Below are positions 1-8,247 of a stretch of DNA of 64,000 bases, piece by piece. The stretch lies in assembly GCA_021776115.1 (NCBI GenBank), contig JAJFGN010000041.1, positions 1 to 64,000 on the forward strand, in the 5' to 3' direction. The DNA is from Kiloniellaceae bacterium. GTDB taxonomy: Bacteria > Pseudomonadota > Alphaproteobacteria > Kiloniellales > J153. The notes beneath the pieces were generated by a model, which was not told the DNA's origin, did not search any database, and worked only from the letters and a program-made list of their open reading frames with translations. The stretch's first letter is position 1. Each line of letters opens with the position of its first letter. The position numbers and the translations under genes were made by a program.

Positions 1-1063
<1,063 letters not shown>

Positions 1064-1077
1064 CTATCGAATCTGCG

Positions 1078-1392
1078 TTAGGCGGCTTTGCGAGCGGACT
1101 TCGCGCTCTTGAGCACACCCATGATGTCGGACTCTTTCATGATCAAGAGCTCGTCGCCGTCCAGCTTGACCTCGGTGCCGGACCATTTGCCGAACAGCAC
1201 CAAGTCACCGGCCTTGACGTCGAGTGGCACGATCTCGCCCTTTTCATTGCGCGCGCCCGGCCCAACCGCCAGGACTTCGCCCTGCATCGGCTTTTCCTTG
1301 GCCGAGTCGGGAATAATGATTCCGCCGGCCGTCTTGGTGTCCTCATCGACCCGGCGGACGACGACACGGTCATGCAATGGCCGAAAGCTCAT
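1078..1392 (-). CDS. groES: Co-chaperonin GroES
   Basis: Ten-kDa lid of the GroEL chamber. The 104 residues match the family's usual 95-105. It begins [17 protein letters not shown], has the mobile-loop region ([16 protein letters not shown], residues ~21-36) that docks on GroEL, and the roof motif [10 protein letters not shown] near 45-54. A strong Shine-Dalgarno (GGAGG in the transcribed strand) sits about 8 bases before the ATG. It is first in the groES-groEL operon; the only visible regulatory signal is the CIRCE inverted repeat about 43 bases upstream. Confidence 0.98.
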   Translation of the reverse strand: MSFRPLHDRVVVRRVDEDTKTAGGIIIPDSAKEKPMQGEVLAVGPGARNEKGEIVPLDVKAGDLVLFGKWSGTEVKLDGDELLIMKESDIMGVLKSAKSARKAA

Positions 1393-1434
1393 GGGGTACC
1401 TCCTTGTGTGAACAAAGTTAGAACGTTTGGGTTG

Positions 1435-1461
1435 TTAGCACTCCCGTACAGCGAGTGCCAA
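1435..1461. promoter_or_regulatory. CIRCE element (HrcA operator) of groESL
   Basis: TTAGCACTC, nine bases, GAGTGCCAA: the canonical CIRCE inverted repeat (TTAGCACTC-N9-GAGTGCTAA) with one mismatch in the right arm. It lies between the groES start and its upstream region, as expected for HrcA repression of groESL. HrcA itself is not in the window. Confidence 0.93.
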
Positions 1462-1663
1462 ACATCCGGCAGGAGATAAGCGTCTTTCCCTATGAGGTCA
1501 AGGGGGCGGCTGTGAAAACGGGCCGGAAATTCGGCCCGGAGGGCCAATTTCTTGTGCTGCCAGCCATTGTGGCCATTGCGGCGAAAAGTCGCCCATGCCA
1601 GGGTCTGACGGTAAGCTATGCCGCGCCCGACAGGCGCTTTTCCATCGTTGCGGGGGTGCTCCC

Positions 1664-2716
1664 ATGGGTCTTCTAACCACCACAATCGGCGCCTATCCGA
1701 AGCCCGATTTCGTCCCGATCCCCGATTGGTTCCGGGCCCCAGCCGGCCCCGATACGACGGATCCGACGCGCGGCTATCTGGAGGCGCTGGCCGCCATGGG
1801 CGACGAGGCCGAAGCGCTGTTCGAGCGCGGAGTCCGCCAGGTAGTGGAGGACCAGGTCGGCGCCGGTATCGACATCCCGACCGACGGCGAAGTACGGCGC
1901 GAGAACTATATCCACTATCACTGCCGCCACCTCGACGGCGTCGATTTCGATACCCTGACCCCGAAGGATGTGCGCGGCGGCACCTACCGGGCCGATCTGC
2001 CCTCGATTACCGGGCCGGTTAAGGCGCGCGACCGCTTCCTGGCGGCGGATTGGAAAACGGCTCAGGCGGTCACCGACCGGCCGGTCAAGATTACCTTGCC
2101 CGGCCCCATGACTATCGCCGATACGACGGTCGATTTGTTCTACGACGACCACGCGAAACTGTGCGCCGACTTGGCCGAGGCGCTGAATATAGAGGTGCGC
2201 TCCCTAGCGGAGGCCGGTTGTACCTGGATCCAGATCGACGAGCCGGTCTTTGCCCGCAAACCGGACATTGCCTTGCGCTATGGCATCGACAATCTAGAGC
2301 GCTGCTTTCACGGTGTGCCAAAGTATGTGGTCCGCACGATGCACATGTGTTGCGGCTACCCAGACCTGATCGACCGGGACGACTACCCCAAGGCCGACCC
2401 GGATGCCTACCTGCGCCTGGCCGAAGCGGTTGATCGTTCTTGTGTCGATGTGGTCTCGATCGAGGACGCGCATCGACACAACGATCTGTCGCTACTGGAT
2501 CTTTTCGCCAACACCAAGGTTATTCTCGGGGTCGTCGCGATTGCCAAAAGCCGTATCGAGCCGGTGGAAGAAATCGCGGCCCGGCTAAGAGCGGCGCTCG
2601 CGCATATCGAGCCCGAACGTCTGATCGCCGCCCCTGACTGCGGCCTGGGCATTTTGGGCCGCGATCTGGCGCTCGCGAAGCTGCGTAACCTTTGTATCGC
2701 GGCGCACGCCATATAG
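1664..2716 (+). CDS. MetE C-terminal-domain-like protein (cobalamin-independent methionine synthase family)
   Basis: A 350-residue stand-alone version of the catalytic UROD/MetE-like barrel. Full MetE is ~750 residues; here only the C-terminal-type half exists. The zinc-site residues of MetE are all recognisable: His and Cys in MHMCCG (~226 and 228), Glu in SIEDAH (~267) and Cys in PDCGLG (~325). It probably transfers a methyl or related group to a thiol, but the substrate cannot be read from sequence, and such short MetE-like proteins are often not true methionine synthases. The start is set at MGLLTTTIGAYP because the ~23 codons upstream do not look coding. It stands alone, divergent from groESL. 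Confidence 0.8.
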   Translation: MGLLTTTIGAYPKPDFVPIPDWFRAPAGPDTTDPTRGYLEALAAMGDEAEALFERGVRQVVEDQVGAGIDIPTDGEVRRENYIHYHCRHLDGVDFDTLTPKDVRGGTYRADLPSITGPVKARDRFLAADWKTAQAVTDRPVKITLPGPMTIADTTVDLFYDDHAKLCADLAEALNIEVRSLAEAGCTWIQIDEPVFARKPDIALRYGIDNLERCFHGVPKYVVRTMHMCCGYPDLIDRDDYPKADPDAYLRLAEAVDRSCVDVVSIEDAHRHNDLSLLDLFANTKVILGVVAIAKSRIEPVEEIAARLRAALAHIEPERLIAAPDCGLGILGRDLALAKLRNLCIAAHAI

Positions 2717-2732
2717 GGGATAGGGACCGACC

Positions 2733-3329
2733 CTAGCGCGAGGGGGGCAGGGCGGCGTGGGCTTCTGGGCGGCCCTCACCCGCGGAGCCACCGCGAGCGT
2801 CGCAGATGACGAGGTGAAAGCGCGCTTCGCGGCTGGCGTTGATCGCCGTGTGGGTTAGGCGCGCGTCCATTTCGTATAGATACCCGTCCGCGGGAACGTG
2901 CCGGAAATGCCCAGTATCGCCGTCCATGAATACCAGGTAGCAGGCCGGATTGGTGACCACCGCATAGTGGTATCGCAAAGAGGCATCCCAGTGGATCGAC
3001 AGGCTGCTCTTCTTGGGCATCCGCATCAGGCGCGTTCGGCCGAAATCGAACGGCAGCTTGCCGAGCAACTCTTCGATCGCGGTACCGCGAAACTCTGGAT
3101 TGATGTTTCGGAAGTCGCGCTCTCTCACCCCCTCCGGCAGCCAGCCGACACAATCCTTGAGCGGGTGTTCCGCGCCTGGGCGGGAGGTGACCGAGATGAC
3201 GTTGTCGTCGTCGAACAAGGGGGTGACGGCCTTCAGGACCTCACGCACCGGCTCCAGGTCCTGATAGACCTGGGTGCGCTGGAGCATGACCGCGCCACCC
3301 AAAGGCCGCGTCGTCGCTGCCGCCGTCAT
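2733..3329 (-). CDS. Aspartyl/asparaginyl beta-hydroxylase-like Fe(II)/2-oxoglutarate dioxygenase
   Basis: The 198-residue protein resembles the catalytic domain of the Asp/Asn beta-hydroxylase family. The iron facial triad is visible as HxD in SIHWD (His113, Asp115) and the distal His in LTHTAIN (His160), followed by an Arg near 170 suited to binding 2-oxoglutarate. It has no signal peptide or membrane segment and is likely cytosolic. Its ATG overlaps the stop of the upstream methyltransferase (ATGA), so the two are translationally coupled and may act on the same molecule. The substrate is unknown: a peptide, free amino acid or secondary metabolite are all possible. Confidence 0.8.
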   Translation of the reverse strand: MTAAATTRPLGGAVMLQRTQVYQDLEPVREVLKAVTPLFDDDNVISVTSRPGAEHPLKDCVGWLPEGVRERDFRNINPEFRGTAIEELLGKLPFDFGRTRLMRMPKKSSLSIHWDASLRYHYAVVTNPACYLVFMDGDTGHFRHVPADGYLYEMDARLTHTAINASREARFHLVICDARGGSAGEGRPEAHAALPPSR

Positions 3330-3952
3330 TTGGGGCGCCGGAAGACGCGCACCGAGCGTACCGCCCGGTGGTCGTCGACGCCGTAGTCGAGATCGCAGCT
3401 CGCGATTGCCGTATAGCGATCCTCGATCAAGGGCGCCATGTTAGCCCAATGCGGGGCAACCATTTCCAGGATTACTATGGCCTCGGGCACGAGCCAGGTC
3501 TCGGCGCGATCCAGGATATCGAGCCAATCTTCGAAGCGGCCCTTGCGGCCGTCGCGGGTCCAGGTCCGGCCGATTCCGGCCCAGACCAGGCAGTCGAGTC
3601 CGATCCGCGGCGGGCTCCATTCGCGGAAGCTGGCGGCGTGGAAGCTGGCGTTCGGCCAAGCGGCGTACCGGCGTTGGGCGGTGTCGATCGCGGTTGGCGA
3701 AATATCGATGCCGACATAAGTCACCTGCCGGTCAAGCTGGCCAAGCAACAGGCCTGTCCCACAACCCACATCCAGGATCCTGCTCAAGCCCAGATGGCGG
3801 ATATAACCCGCCAACACGCCCATGCGCGGGGCCATATCGAGACCCTCGACAAAGTCGTAAGCGCCTTCCCGATAAGCCTGATCTTGAGTTTGTGCGGAAT
3901 ATCGTAACGTCTGCTGGACGTCGATCGGGCGTTCGCTCTGGACTTGGGCCAT
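3326..3952 (-). CDS. Class I SAM-dependent methyltransferase
   Basis: About 208 residues. The Rossmann motif I (DVGCGTGLLLGQL) is at ~61-73 and an acidic residue ending strand 2 (YVGIDIS) follows. The start at ATG 3952 is preferred over the TTG four codons earlier because GGAA lies at the right spacing before it. It is coupled to the downstream hydroxylase by a 4-base overlap, forming a two-gene unit. The family includes small-molecule O-, N- and C-methyltransferases; the substrate is not predictable. Confidence 0.82.
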   Translation of the reverse strand: MAQVQSERPIDVQQTLRYSAQTQDQAYREGAYDFVEGLDMAPRMGVLAGYIRHLGLSRILDVGCGTGLLLGQLDRQVTYVGIDISPTAIDTAQRRYAAWPNASFHAASFREWSPPRIGLDCLVWAGIGRTWTRDGRKGRFEDWLDILDRAETWLVPEAIVILEMVAPHWANMAPLIEDRYTAIASCDLDYGVDDHRAVRSVRVFRRPK

Positions 3953-4058
3953 CTTGTTTTCCAACGGGGCTGTTTCTTGGCTGTGATTCTTGCCGAGGCC
4001 CTCACGTTACCCGAGCCGCGAGCCTTGGCAAGCCCTGCACAGGCGAATTGGAATGCTC

Positions 4059-4340
4059 TTAGCGCTTTGTGTTCAGGCTACGCAGGGCGGCGAAGACTTG
4101 CCCAAGCTGCTCCGCTTCAGGCGCGATTCGGCGCAAGGCCCAGCGGACCGCGAAGGCATCGTCGGCAAGGCGCCCAGCCTCGGCCTCGGCGTGCAGATTG
4201 AACCCCCCGTTTCGGATCAGGCTGGCCTGATGCTCGAGGCGGGCCGCCAACTCACGTAGACGGTTCAACGCCTGGCGGACCTCCCTTTTCGCGCCGGGTC
4301 CGGTCGTCCGGTCAGCTTCGTTGTCAGAGGATAGGCTCAT
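4059..4340 (-). CDS. Small protein of unknown function, probably controlled by the phage repressor
   Basis: A 93-residue charged, mostly alpha-helical protein with heptad-like leucines (residues ~21-45) and no membrane segment. I recognise no family. Upstream is an exact TTGACA -35 box (complement of 4390-4395), and over the likely -10 lies a palindrome ATGCG-N5-CGCAT (4361-4375) like those beside the adjacent XRE repressor. This suggests it belongs to the phage regulon, perhaps as an antirepressor or accessory regulator; that role is inference only. Confidence 0.6.
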   Translation of the reverse strand: MSLSSDNEADRTTGPGAKREVRQALNRLRELAARLEHQASLIRNGGFNLHAEAEAGRLADDAFAVRWALRRIAPEAEQLGQVFAALRSLNTKR

Positions 4341-4360
4341 CGGTTCGTCTCCCAGAATGC

Positions 4361-4375
4361 ATGCGTATCGCGCAT
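4361..4375. promoter_or_regulatory. Candidate repressor operator O3 (ATGCG-N5-CGCAT)
   Basis: Perfect 5+5 inverted repeat with a 5-base spacer (TATCG), 21 bases upstream of the small gene ending at 4059 and about where its -10 should be, given the TTGACA at 4395-4390. It is the same motif as the site at 5158-5172 next to the XRE-S24 repressor gene. Confidence 0.6.
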
Positions 4376-4455
4376 ATTTGGAAGACGGCTGTCAAGCCGA
4401 TCCCTGTGGGAATTCTAGGTCTGAGCCAAAGGCAGGCAATCCAGGCGTTTGGTGC

Positions 4456-5130
4456 CTAGCAGGGGCGGATCGACAATACAGGCGCGGCCCAGTCGAGCCG
4501 AACATCCTCAATCGGCGGTGCGTTCCAGCTCGACAGGACGAAATGATTGGCGCGGTAACCGCGGCGCAACTCCTTGACCAGTATGGGCCCCTCGTCCGCC
4601 ACCTTAACAATGCACAAGCGGTTCAGGCAGTCGTCCGACACGCCGTGGTCTTCGCGCCGGTAGAATAGCAGCCAGCCGTCGCGCATCGGGTGCATCGAAT
4701 CGCCGCGCACGCGCATCGCCACGATGGACGCCTCGCCGACGCCCTCGGGGGCGCTAACCTCTTCTAAACCGCCACCTAAGGCGTGGTCGTCGTAGGAAAA
4801 GACCTCTTGTCCGGCGCCGACATAGCCAACCACCGCGACCGTCTCGGCGGGCCGGGTCGAGCCGTGCTCGTCGGTTTCGACGGCGGCCTCGCCATAGCGG
4901 AATTGGGCCGGGTGAACTTCCGCCAGTTCGGCCATGCGGCGAATGTGAGGGTCGTCCGGAATCGCGCCGCTTTCCCAACGCGATACGTTCGATTGGTCGA
5001 CCCCCACCAGCTCGGCGAGCGCGGCCTGCGACAGCCCGAGCGCGCGGCGCAGCGCGCGAATTCGCGCGGCCAATTCCAGGTCTCTTCTCGCGGTTCTGGC
5101 CGCGCGTGAGTCGCTATGCATGGCCCGCAT
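4456..5130 (-). CDS. XRE-family repressor with S24 LexA-like autoprotease domain (phage CI type)
   Basis: The 224-residue repressor has an N-terminal HTH_3 domain (~31-55, GLSQAALAELVGVDQSNVSRW) and a C-terminal S24 peptidase domain. The catalytic Ser is in RGDSMHP (~145) and the Lys in VKELRRG (~186); an Ala-Gly in YVGAGQEVF (~106-107) fits a self-cleavage site. It probably holds the phage-like genes silent until RecA-stimulated cleavage after DNA damage. It is divergent from the DnaA-like gene with candidate operators between them. The start is uncertain: TTG 5151, ATG 5130 or ATG 5121. Confidence 0.9.
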   Translation of the reverse strand: MRAMHSDSRAARTARRDLELAARIRALRRALGLSQAALAELVGVDQSNVSRWESGAIPDDPHIRRMAELAEVHPAQFRYGEAAVETDEHGSTRPAETVAVVGYVGAGQEVFSYDDHALGGGLEEVSAPEGVGEASIVAMRVRGDSMHPMRDGWLLFYRREDHGVSDDCLNRLCIVKVADEGPILVKELRRGYRANHFVLSSWNAPPIEDVRLDWAAPVLSIRPC

Positions 5131-5157
5131 TGTCGTGACCGTTTTCCACAAAGTCCA

Positions 5158-5172
5158 ATGCGCTTAACGCAT
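5158..5172. promoter_or_regulatory. Candidate repressor operator O1
   Basis: Perfect inverted repeat ATGCG-CTTAA-CGCAT in the divergent intergenic region between the XRE-S24 repressor and the DnaA-like gene, on the repressor side. It overlaps a second palindrome GCATATTATGC (5169-5179). Confidence 0.62.
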
Positions 5173-5179
5173 ATTATGC

Positions 5180-5207
5180 TTGACCAAATATGTACAATGC
5201 GCATTAT
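5180..5207 (+). promoter_or_regulatory. Candidate promoter of the DnaA-like gene
   Basis: TTGACC (5180-5185), a 16-base spacer and CATTAT (5202-5207) give a plausible housekeeping promoter. The -10 box lies inside operator O2, so repressor binding would block polymerase. Transcription would begin close to ATG 5215, so the mRNA could be nearly leaderless. Confidence 0.45.
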
Positions 5208-5211
5208 GCAT
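5197..5211. promoter_or_regulatory. Candidate repressor operator O2
   Basis: ATGCG-CATTA-TGCAT, one mismatch from the O1/O3 inverted repeat. It contains the shorter perfect palindrome GCATTATGC (5201-5209) and overlaps the predicted -10 of the DnaA-like gene. Confidence 0.55.
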
Positions 5212-5214
5212 GAC

Positions 5215-5907
5215 ATGGCAAAAATCGCAAGTCAAACCGGATCGGGTGCGGGCAGGGAGCGGACCGAGGCTCCCGGCTCGCCGTCAGGCCCGCACCGCCG
5301 GACCCCGGTGCGCGGACAGATTGAGACCATGTGGCAAGGCGGCATGTCCACGACGGCGATCCGGCGCGCCCTGGGCCTGACCGCCGACGAGGCCCTTGCC
5401 GCCGGTATTTTCGCGCCTGCGGCGGTTGGCGGTCGGTGCGGCCCGGCGCGGCAGAGCAGGGGCGGCAGGGCAAGACCGCCCCGCGACCGGCGGCCGAAAG
5501 GGACGGGCGAAACCGATCCCGGCGGCGGCGCGGCGCGCGATACCGCGCAATCCTCGCAGGCGCAATCCTCGCAGGCGGGGCCGGCCATGATCGGTGTCTT
5601 GAACGCGGTGGCGCAGGTGTCCAAGGTCCCGGCGGCCCGCTTGCTTGGGTCCGGGCAAGAGCGCCGCCAGGTCCGGCCCCGGCACTTGGCGATGTACTTG
5701 CTGCGCGAGCTGTGCGCGGGCGCGTCCTTGCCCGCGATCGGCCATTTCCTGGGGCGCGACCATACGACGGTGCTTTACGGGTGCCGCCGGGCCGAGGACT
5801 TGCTCGCGCGCGACGCCGGCTTCCGCTCTTGGCGCGACGGCGCGCTTTATCTTCTTAAGAAAGACCCCGACGGCGGCTCGCCCGCGCAACGGCCGGTCCT
5901 GCAGTGA
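5215..5907 (+). CDS. DnaA domain IV-like DNA-binding protein, probable phage replication initiator
   Basis: About 230 residues. The first ~120 are low-complexity, Gly/Arg/Pro-rich and include a possible small HTH (TTAIRRALGLTADEALAAGIF). Residues ~134-195 resemble the DnaA origin-binding domain: VSKVPAARLLG, then RPRHLAMYLLREL, then SLPAIGHFLGRDHTTVLYG, the last matching the DnaA signature rDHTTVlhg. There is no AAA+ ATPase domain, so it may bind DnaA-box-like sites and recruit host factors. It is expressed away from the repressor under candidate operators. ATG 5197 and 5206 are alternative starts, but both lie inside operator O2. Confidence 0.72.
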   Translation: MAKIASQTGSGAGRERTEAPGSPSGPHRRTPVRGQIETMWQGGMSTTAIRRALGLTADEALAAGIFAPAAVGGRCGPARQSRGGRARPPRDRRPKGTGETDPGGGAARDTAQSSQAQSSQAGPAMIGVLNAVAQVSKVPAARLLGSGQERRQVRPRHLAMYLLRELCAGASLPAIGHFLGRDHTTVLYGCRRAEDLLARDAGFRSWRDGALYLLKKDPDGGSPAQRPVLQ

Positions 5908-6416
5908 CCAAGCGCCGGGACAGGCCCTCGCTCCCCCGGCGCCCCGCGCCGCGTGAGGGCAGCGGCGCCGACACCGGACCGCCCGAGCGCTACCGCCACG
6001 GCGACATCATCCAAAGCGAGCCGGGCGACGAGGCCGGGGTCCAGTTTCGCCGGGTCATGACCCAAAGCGTCTTGGACCGCCATCTGGCGCGGGACCAAAT
6101 CAGCCAGCGCGAGTTCGATGCCGGCCTGAAGCTGTACCGCCTGTGGCGCGCCTCGGGGGCAAGCCCGCGCGTGATCGCGAGTTATGCGCAACGGGTTCAA
6201 GGCGCGCGCGACATCACCGACCGTCAGGCGGTCCTGCGCAGCGGCGTCACCGCGGTGCTGCGCCGGATGGGGCCCTTGTCCGGCATCCTGGTTCATGTCT
6301 GCCTGTGCGACGAGGCCGCGCGCGATTGGGCCAAGGCGCGCGGCCACGCGCCGCAGAGCGGTGTCGTCGTGTTACGCCTGGCGCTCGACGCGCTGGCCGA
6401 TCATTGGCGGCTTTAG
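5904..6416 (+). CDS. Uncharacterised protein following the DnaA-like gene
   Basis: The 170-residue protein starts at a GTG overlapping the previous stop (GTGA), so the two are co-translated. The first ~30 residues are Arg/Pro-rich and disordered-looking; the rest is helical with a segment (FDAGLKLYRLWRASG) reminiscent of the DUF6456 region seen in alphaproteobacterial replication or regulatory proteins. I cannot assign it firmly. Its position suggests an accessory replication or early regulatory role. Confidence 0.55.
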   Translation: MTKRRDRPSLPRRPAPREGSGADTGPPERYRHGDIIQSEPGDEAGVQFRRVMTQSVLDRHLARDQISQREFDAGLKLYRLWRASGASPRVIASYAQRVQGARDITDRQAVLRSGVTAVLRRMGPLSGILVHVCLCDEAARDWAKARGHAPQSGVVVLRLALDALADHWRL

Positions 6417-6468
6417 GCGAGTGAGGTGGAATTGAGGTTCCCGGGCCTAAGGCCTCTCCGCCCTTCTG

Positions 6469-6627
6469 CCCTCTCCCGCCGGGAGAGGGAGGGCCCCGCG
6501 AAGCGGGAGGGTGAGGGGGCTTCGGTTCGTGTGGCATGGATCGCTGTGGGTTCAGCGAACGCGCCGCCATCGACGGCGTAAGAAAACACCTGCCCCTCAC
6601 CCTGACCCTCTCCCGCAGGGAGAGGGA
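6469..6627. repeat. REP-like inverted pair after the early phage genes
   Basis: Two short hairpins of the CCCTCTCCCG-c-GGGAGAGGG type lie at about 6469-6489 and 6606-6626 in opposite orientation, each next to GGGTGAGGGG/CCCCTCACCC flanks, with about 115 bases between. This is the arrangement of mobile REP/palindromic units common between alphaproteobacterial genes. It ends the early transcription unit and may also terminate the convergent transcripts. Confidence 0.6.
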
Positions 6628-6644
6628 AAAAAGAAGTGGCGGTT

Positions 6645-6989
6645 TTAGCCGCGTTTCGCGCCCGGCACGTTGCAGTCCCCGCGGGCGTAGGTTTCCTTGA
6701 CTCGGCACGAGGTGGTGAGCTTGGTCACCAAGCCGCCGGCGCAAGCCTTAAGCGGGGTCCAGGCCTGATATTCACGCACGTTACCGAATTCAAGGTTCGC
6801 GATGTCGGTGACGTACTTGGTTTGGGCAATGGCGCCGGCGTCCAGACCCAGGCTTTGCAGGTGTTGTTCGACGGCGGCGACGCATTGCCGGTTCGCGGCG
6901 GCGGCTTGGGTGGCCGCTGTCGATAGGGCGAGAAGAACGGCGGCGGTTAGGCCGGGTGCCTGTCGAATACGATTGCGTGGCGACGTCAT
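6645..6989 (-). CDS. Small secreted protein of unknown function
   Basis: The 114-residue precursor has an N-terminal signal peptide (basic n-region SPRNRIRQ, hydrophobic TAAVLLALS, cleavage near AAA-AN). The mature part has four Cys residues in positions that could form two disulfides. The start at 6989 is chosen for the signal peptide and the GAAAGGAAAA ribosome site just upstream, not the longer frame to 7064. No family recognised. It sits between two REP-like repeats and may be host cargo rather than phage. Confidence 0.62.
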   Translation of the reverse strand: MTSPRNRIRQAPGLTAAVLLALSTAATQAAAANRQCVAAVEQHLQSLGLDAGAIAQTKYVTDIANLEFGNVREYQAWTPLKACAGGLVTKLTTSCRVKETYARGDCNVPGAKRG

Positions 6990-7120
6990 CGGTTTTCCTT
7001 TCAGAATAGAGGTTGCGTCACTCTCCCTACGACCAAACTGGGCGCGATCCGCGGCGGACGGCAATCAAAGCCGATCACATGTTCGTGCAATACCAAAACA
7101 CGAAAGCCGAGACTCCTGGC

Positions 7121-7230
7121 CCATCCTTCGAGACGCGTTCTTCTACCGCTCCTCAGGATGAGGGTGGTGTTCCATATCGAGATATGACCTCATGCTGAGG
7201 CGGCCGCGAGAGCGGCCGTCTCGAAGCACG
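7121..7230. repeat. Palindromic intergenic repeat (REP-like)
   Basis: CCTTCGAGACGCG near 7124 is mirrored by CCGTCTCGAAGC near 7217, with CTCCTCAGGATGAGG in one arm and a GAGAT-rich centre. This matches the widespread alphaproteobacterial extragenic palindrome containing TCCTTCGAGACG and TCCTCAGGATGAGG. With the flanking sequence it makes up the 433-base gap 6990-7421; I see no gene in it. Confidence 0.55.
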
Positions 7231-7421
7231 GCGGCTGGATCGCAGATTCCGAGACTCGGTATAAGGCGCCAGTCAAAGAAGGGGCGCGGACCCGTGACAA
7301 CCCTGTTAAGCGGGCGTTAACCACGCTCTGCGCAGGTTATGCCCGTGGCGGTTCGCGGGGCCGGGATCGGTTAGGGCCGCCAGACCGTTTTCCGTGAGAT
7401 CAGAAGCAAGGTAGGGCGCTC

Positions 7422-7919
7422 ATGTTCGGTAAAGACAGCAAGACAACCACCACGACTCCCGCGCCGTCGGCCGCGCTATCGAGCGCGACGCCGGCCAAGG
7501 CCGGGAGCAATGTTCCCTCCATCATCTCCGCCGATCTGAAAATCGTCGGCAATCTGAAGAGCAGCGGGGACCTACAGATCGACGGCACGATCGAGGGCGA
7601 TATCGACAGCCGGCTTTTGATCGTCGGCCCTGGGGCCCGCATCGAAGGCTCGATCGTCGCCGAGACGGTCCGGGTTTCCGGCACCGTGCACGGGCAGATC
7701 AAGGCCAAGACGGTGGCGATGGACAAGACCGCCAAGGTGGTCGGCGACGTGGTGCACGAAAACCTGACCATGGAAGCGGGCGCGTTTCTGGAAGGCGGCG
7801 TGCGCCGGATCGAAAAGGCCGACCCCCGCGCCAGCATCTCGCCCCTGCACCCCACGGGCGTCAGCAACGGGCAGGCCGGCGCCAGCCAAAGCGACTCGCA
7901 ACGCTCCTCGGTACTCTAG
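7422..7919 (+). CDS. Bactofilin (polymer-forming cytoskeletal protein)
   Basis: The 165-residue protein has a disordered Thr/Ala-rich N-terminus (~1-25), then a bactofilin right-handed beta-helix core (~28-125) with the family's repeating pattern: GDLQIDGTIEGDI, LLIVGPGARIEGSI, VRVSGTVHGQIKAK, VAMDKTAKVVGDV, LTMEAGAFLEGGV. A disordered tail follows. Bactofilins form nucleotide-independent filaments at the membrane that guide cell shape or stalk growth, or recruit cell-wall enzymes. No peptidase partner is adjacent. It is followed by a strong terminator-like hairpin. Confidence 0.93.
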   Translation: MFGKDSKTTTTTPAPSAALSSATPAKAGSNVPSIISADLKIVGNLKSSGDLQIDGTIEGDIDSRLLIVGPGARIEGSIVAETVRVSGTVHGQIKAKTVAMDKTAKVVGDVVHENLTMEAGAFLEGGVRRIEKADPRASISPLHPTGVSNGQAGASQSDSQRSSVL

Positions 7920-7990
7920 ACGGCCCGCGCATCATCCACGCGGTTCACGACGGCTCAGGTTTCCTAACCCCAGGGTTTTTTAACAGGGCC

Positions 7991-8088
7991 TTGCTTCCCG
8001 GCATAACGCCGGGGTGCTAAACAAGACCAGGCTCGCTGAAAGCGTGAGCAGACGAAGCCCGCCCGGGGAAAACCGGGGCGGGTTTTTT
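7991..8088 (+). repeat. Intergenic repeat copy 1, ending in a terminator; candidate small RNA
   Basis: Downstream of the bactofilin gene. A TTGCTT near 7991 with GTGCTAAAC about 17-18 bases later could be a promoter; the conserved block GCTAAA-CAAGACCAGGCTCGCT (8016-8037) follows, then a small hairpin (GCTC/GAGC, ~8031-8049) and a strong terminator. The same block plus terminator recurs at 8770-8855 and more loosely at 10178-10287. It accounts for most of the 7920-8247 gap. Confidence 0.5.
8058..8088 (+). terminator. Rho-independent terminator (repeat copy 1)
   Basis: CCCGCCC/GGGCGGG stem closing over GGGGAAAACC, followed by six T (8083-8088). It ends the bactofilin transcript or a small RNA. 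Confidence 0.85.
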
Positions 8089-8247
8089 CGTTGGGGGGTG
8101 GGGGGCTATGGCCGAAACCGCTAAACAAGCCGGCTTTTTAGCCAAATGCGATGCGCGCGGCCGCCACGGTCTTAGCCGCGAGTAAACGATTTACGTCGAG
8201 AATCGCTAGGACTTCGCCGCCAACGTCCGGCGCGGAAAGGATCGGCT

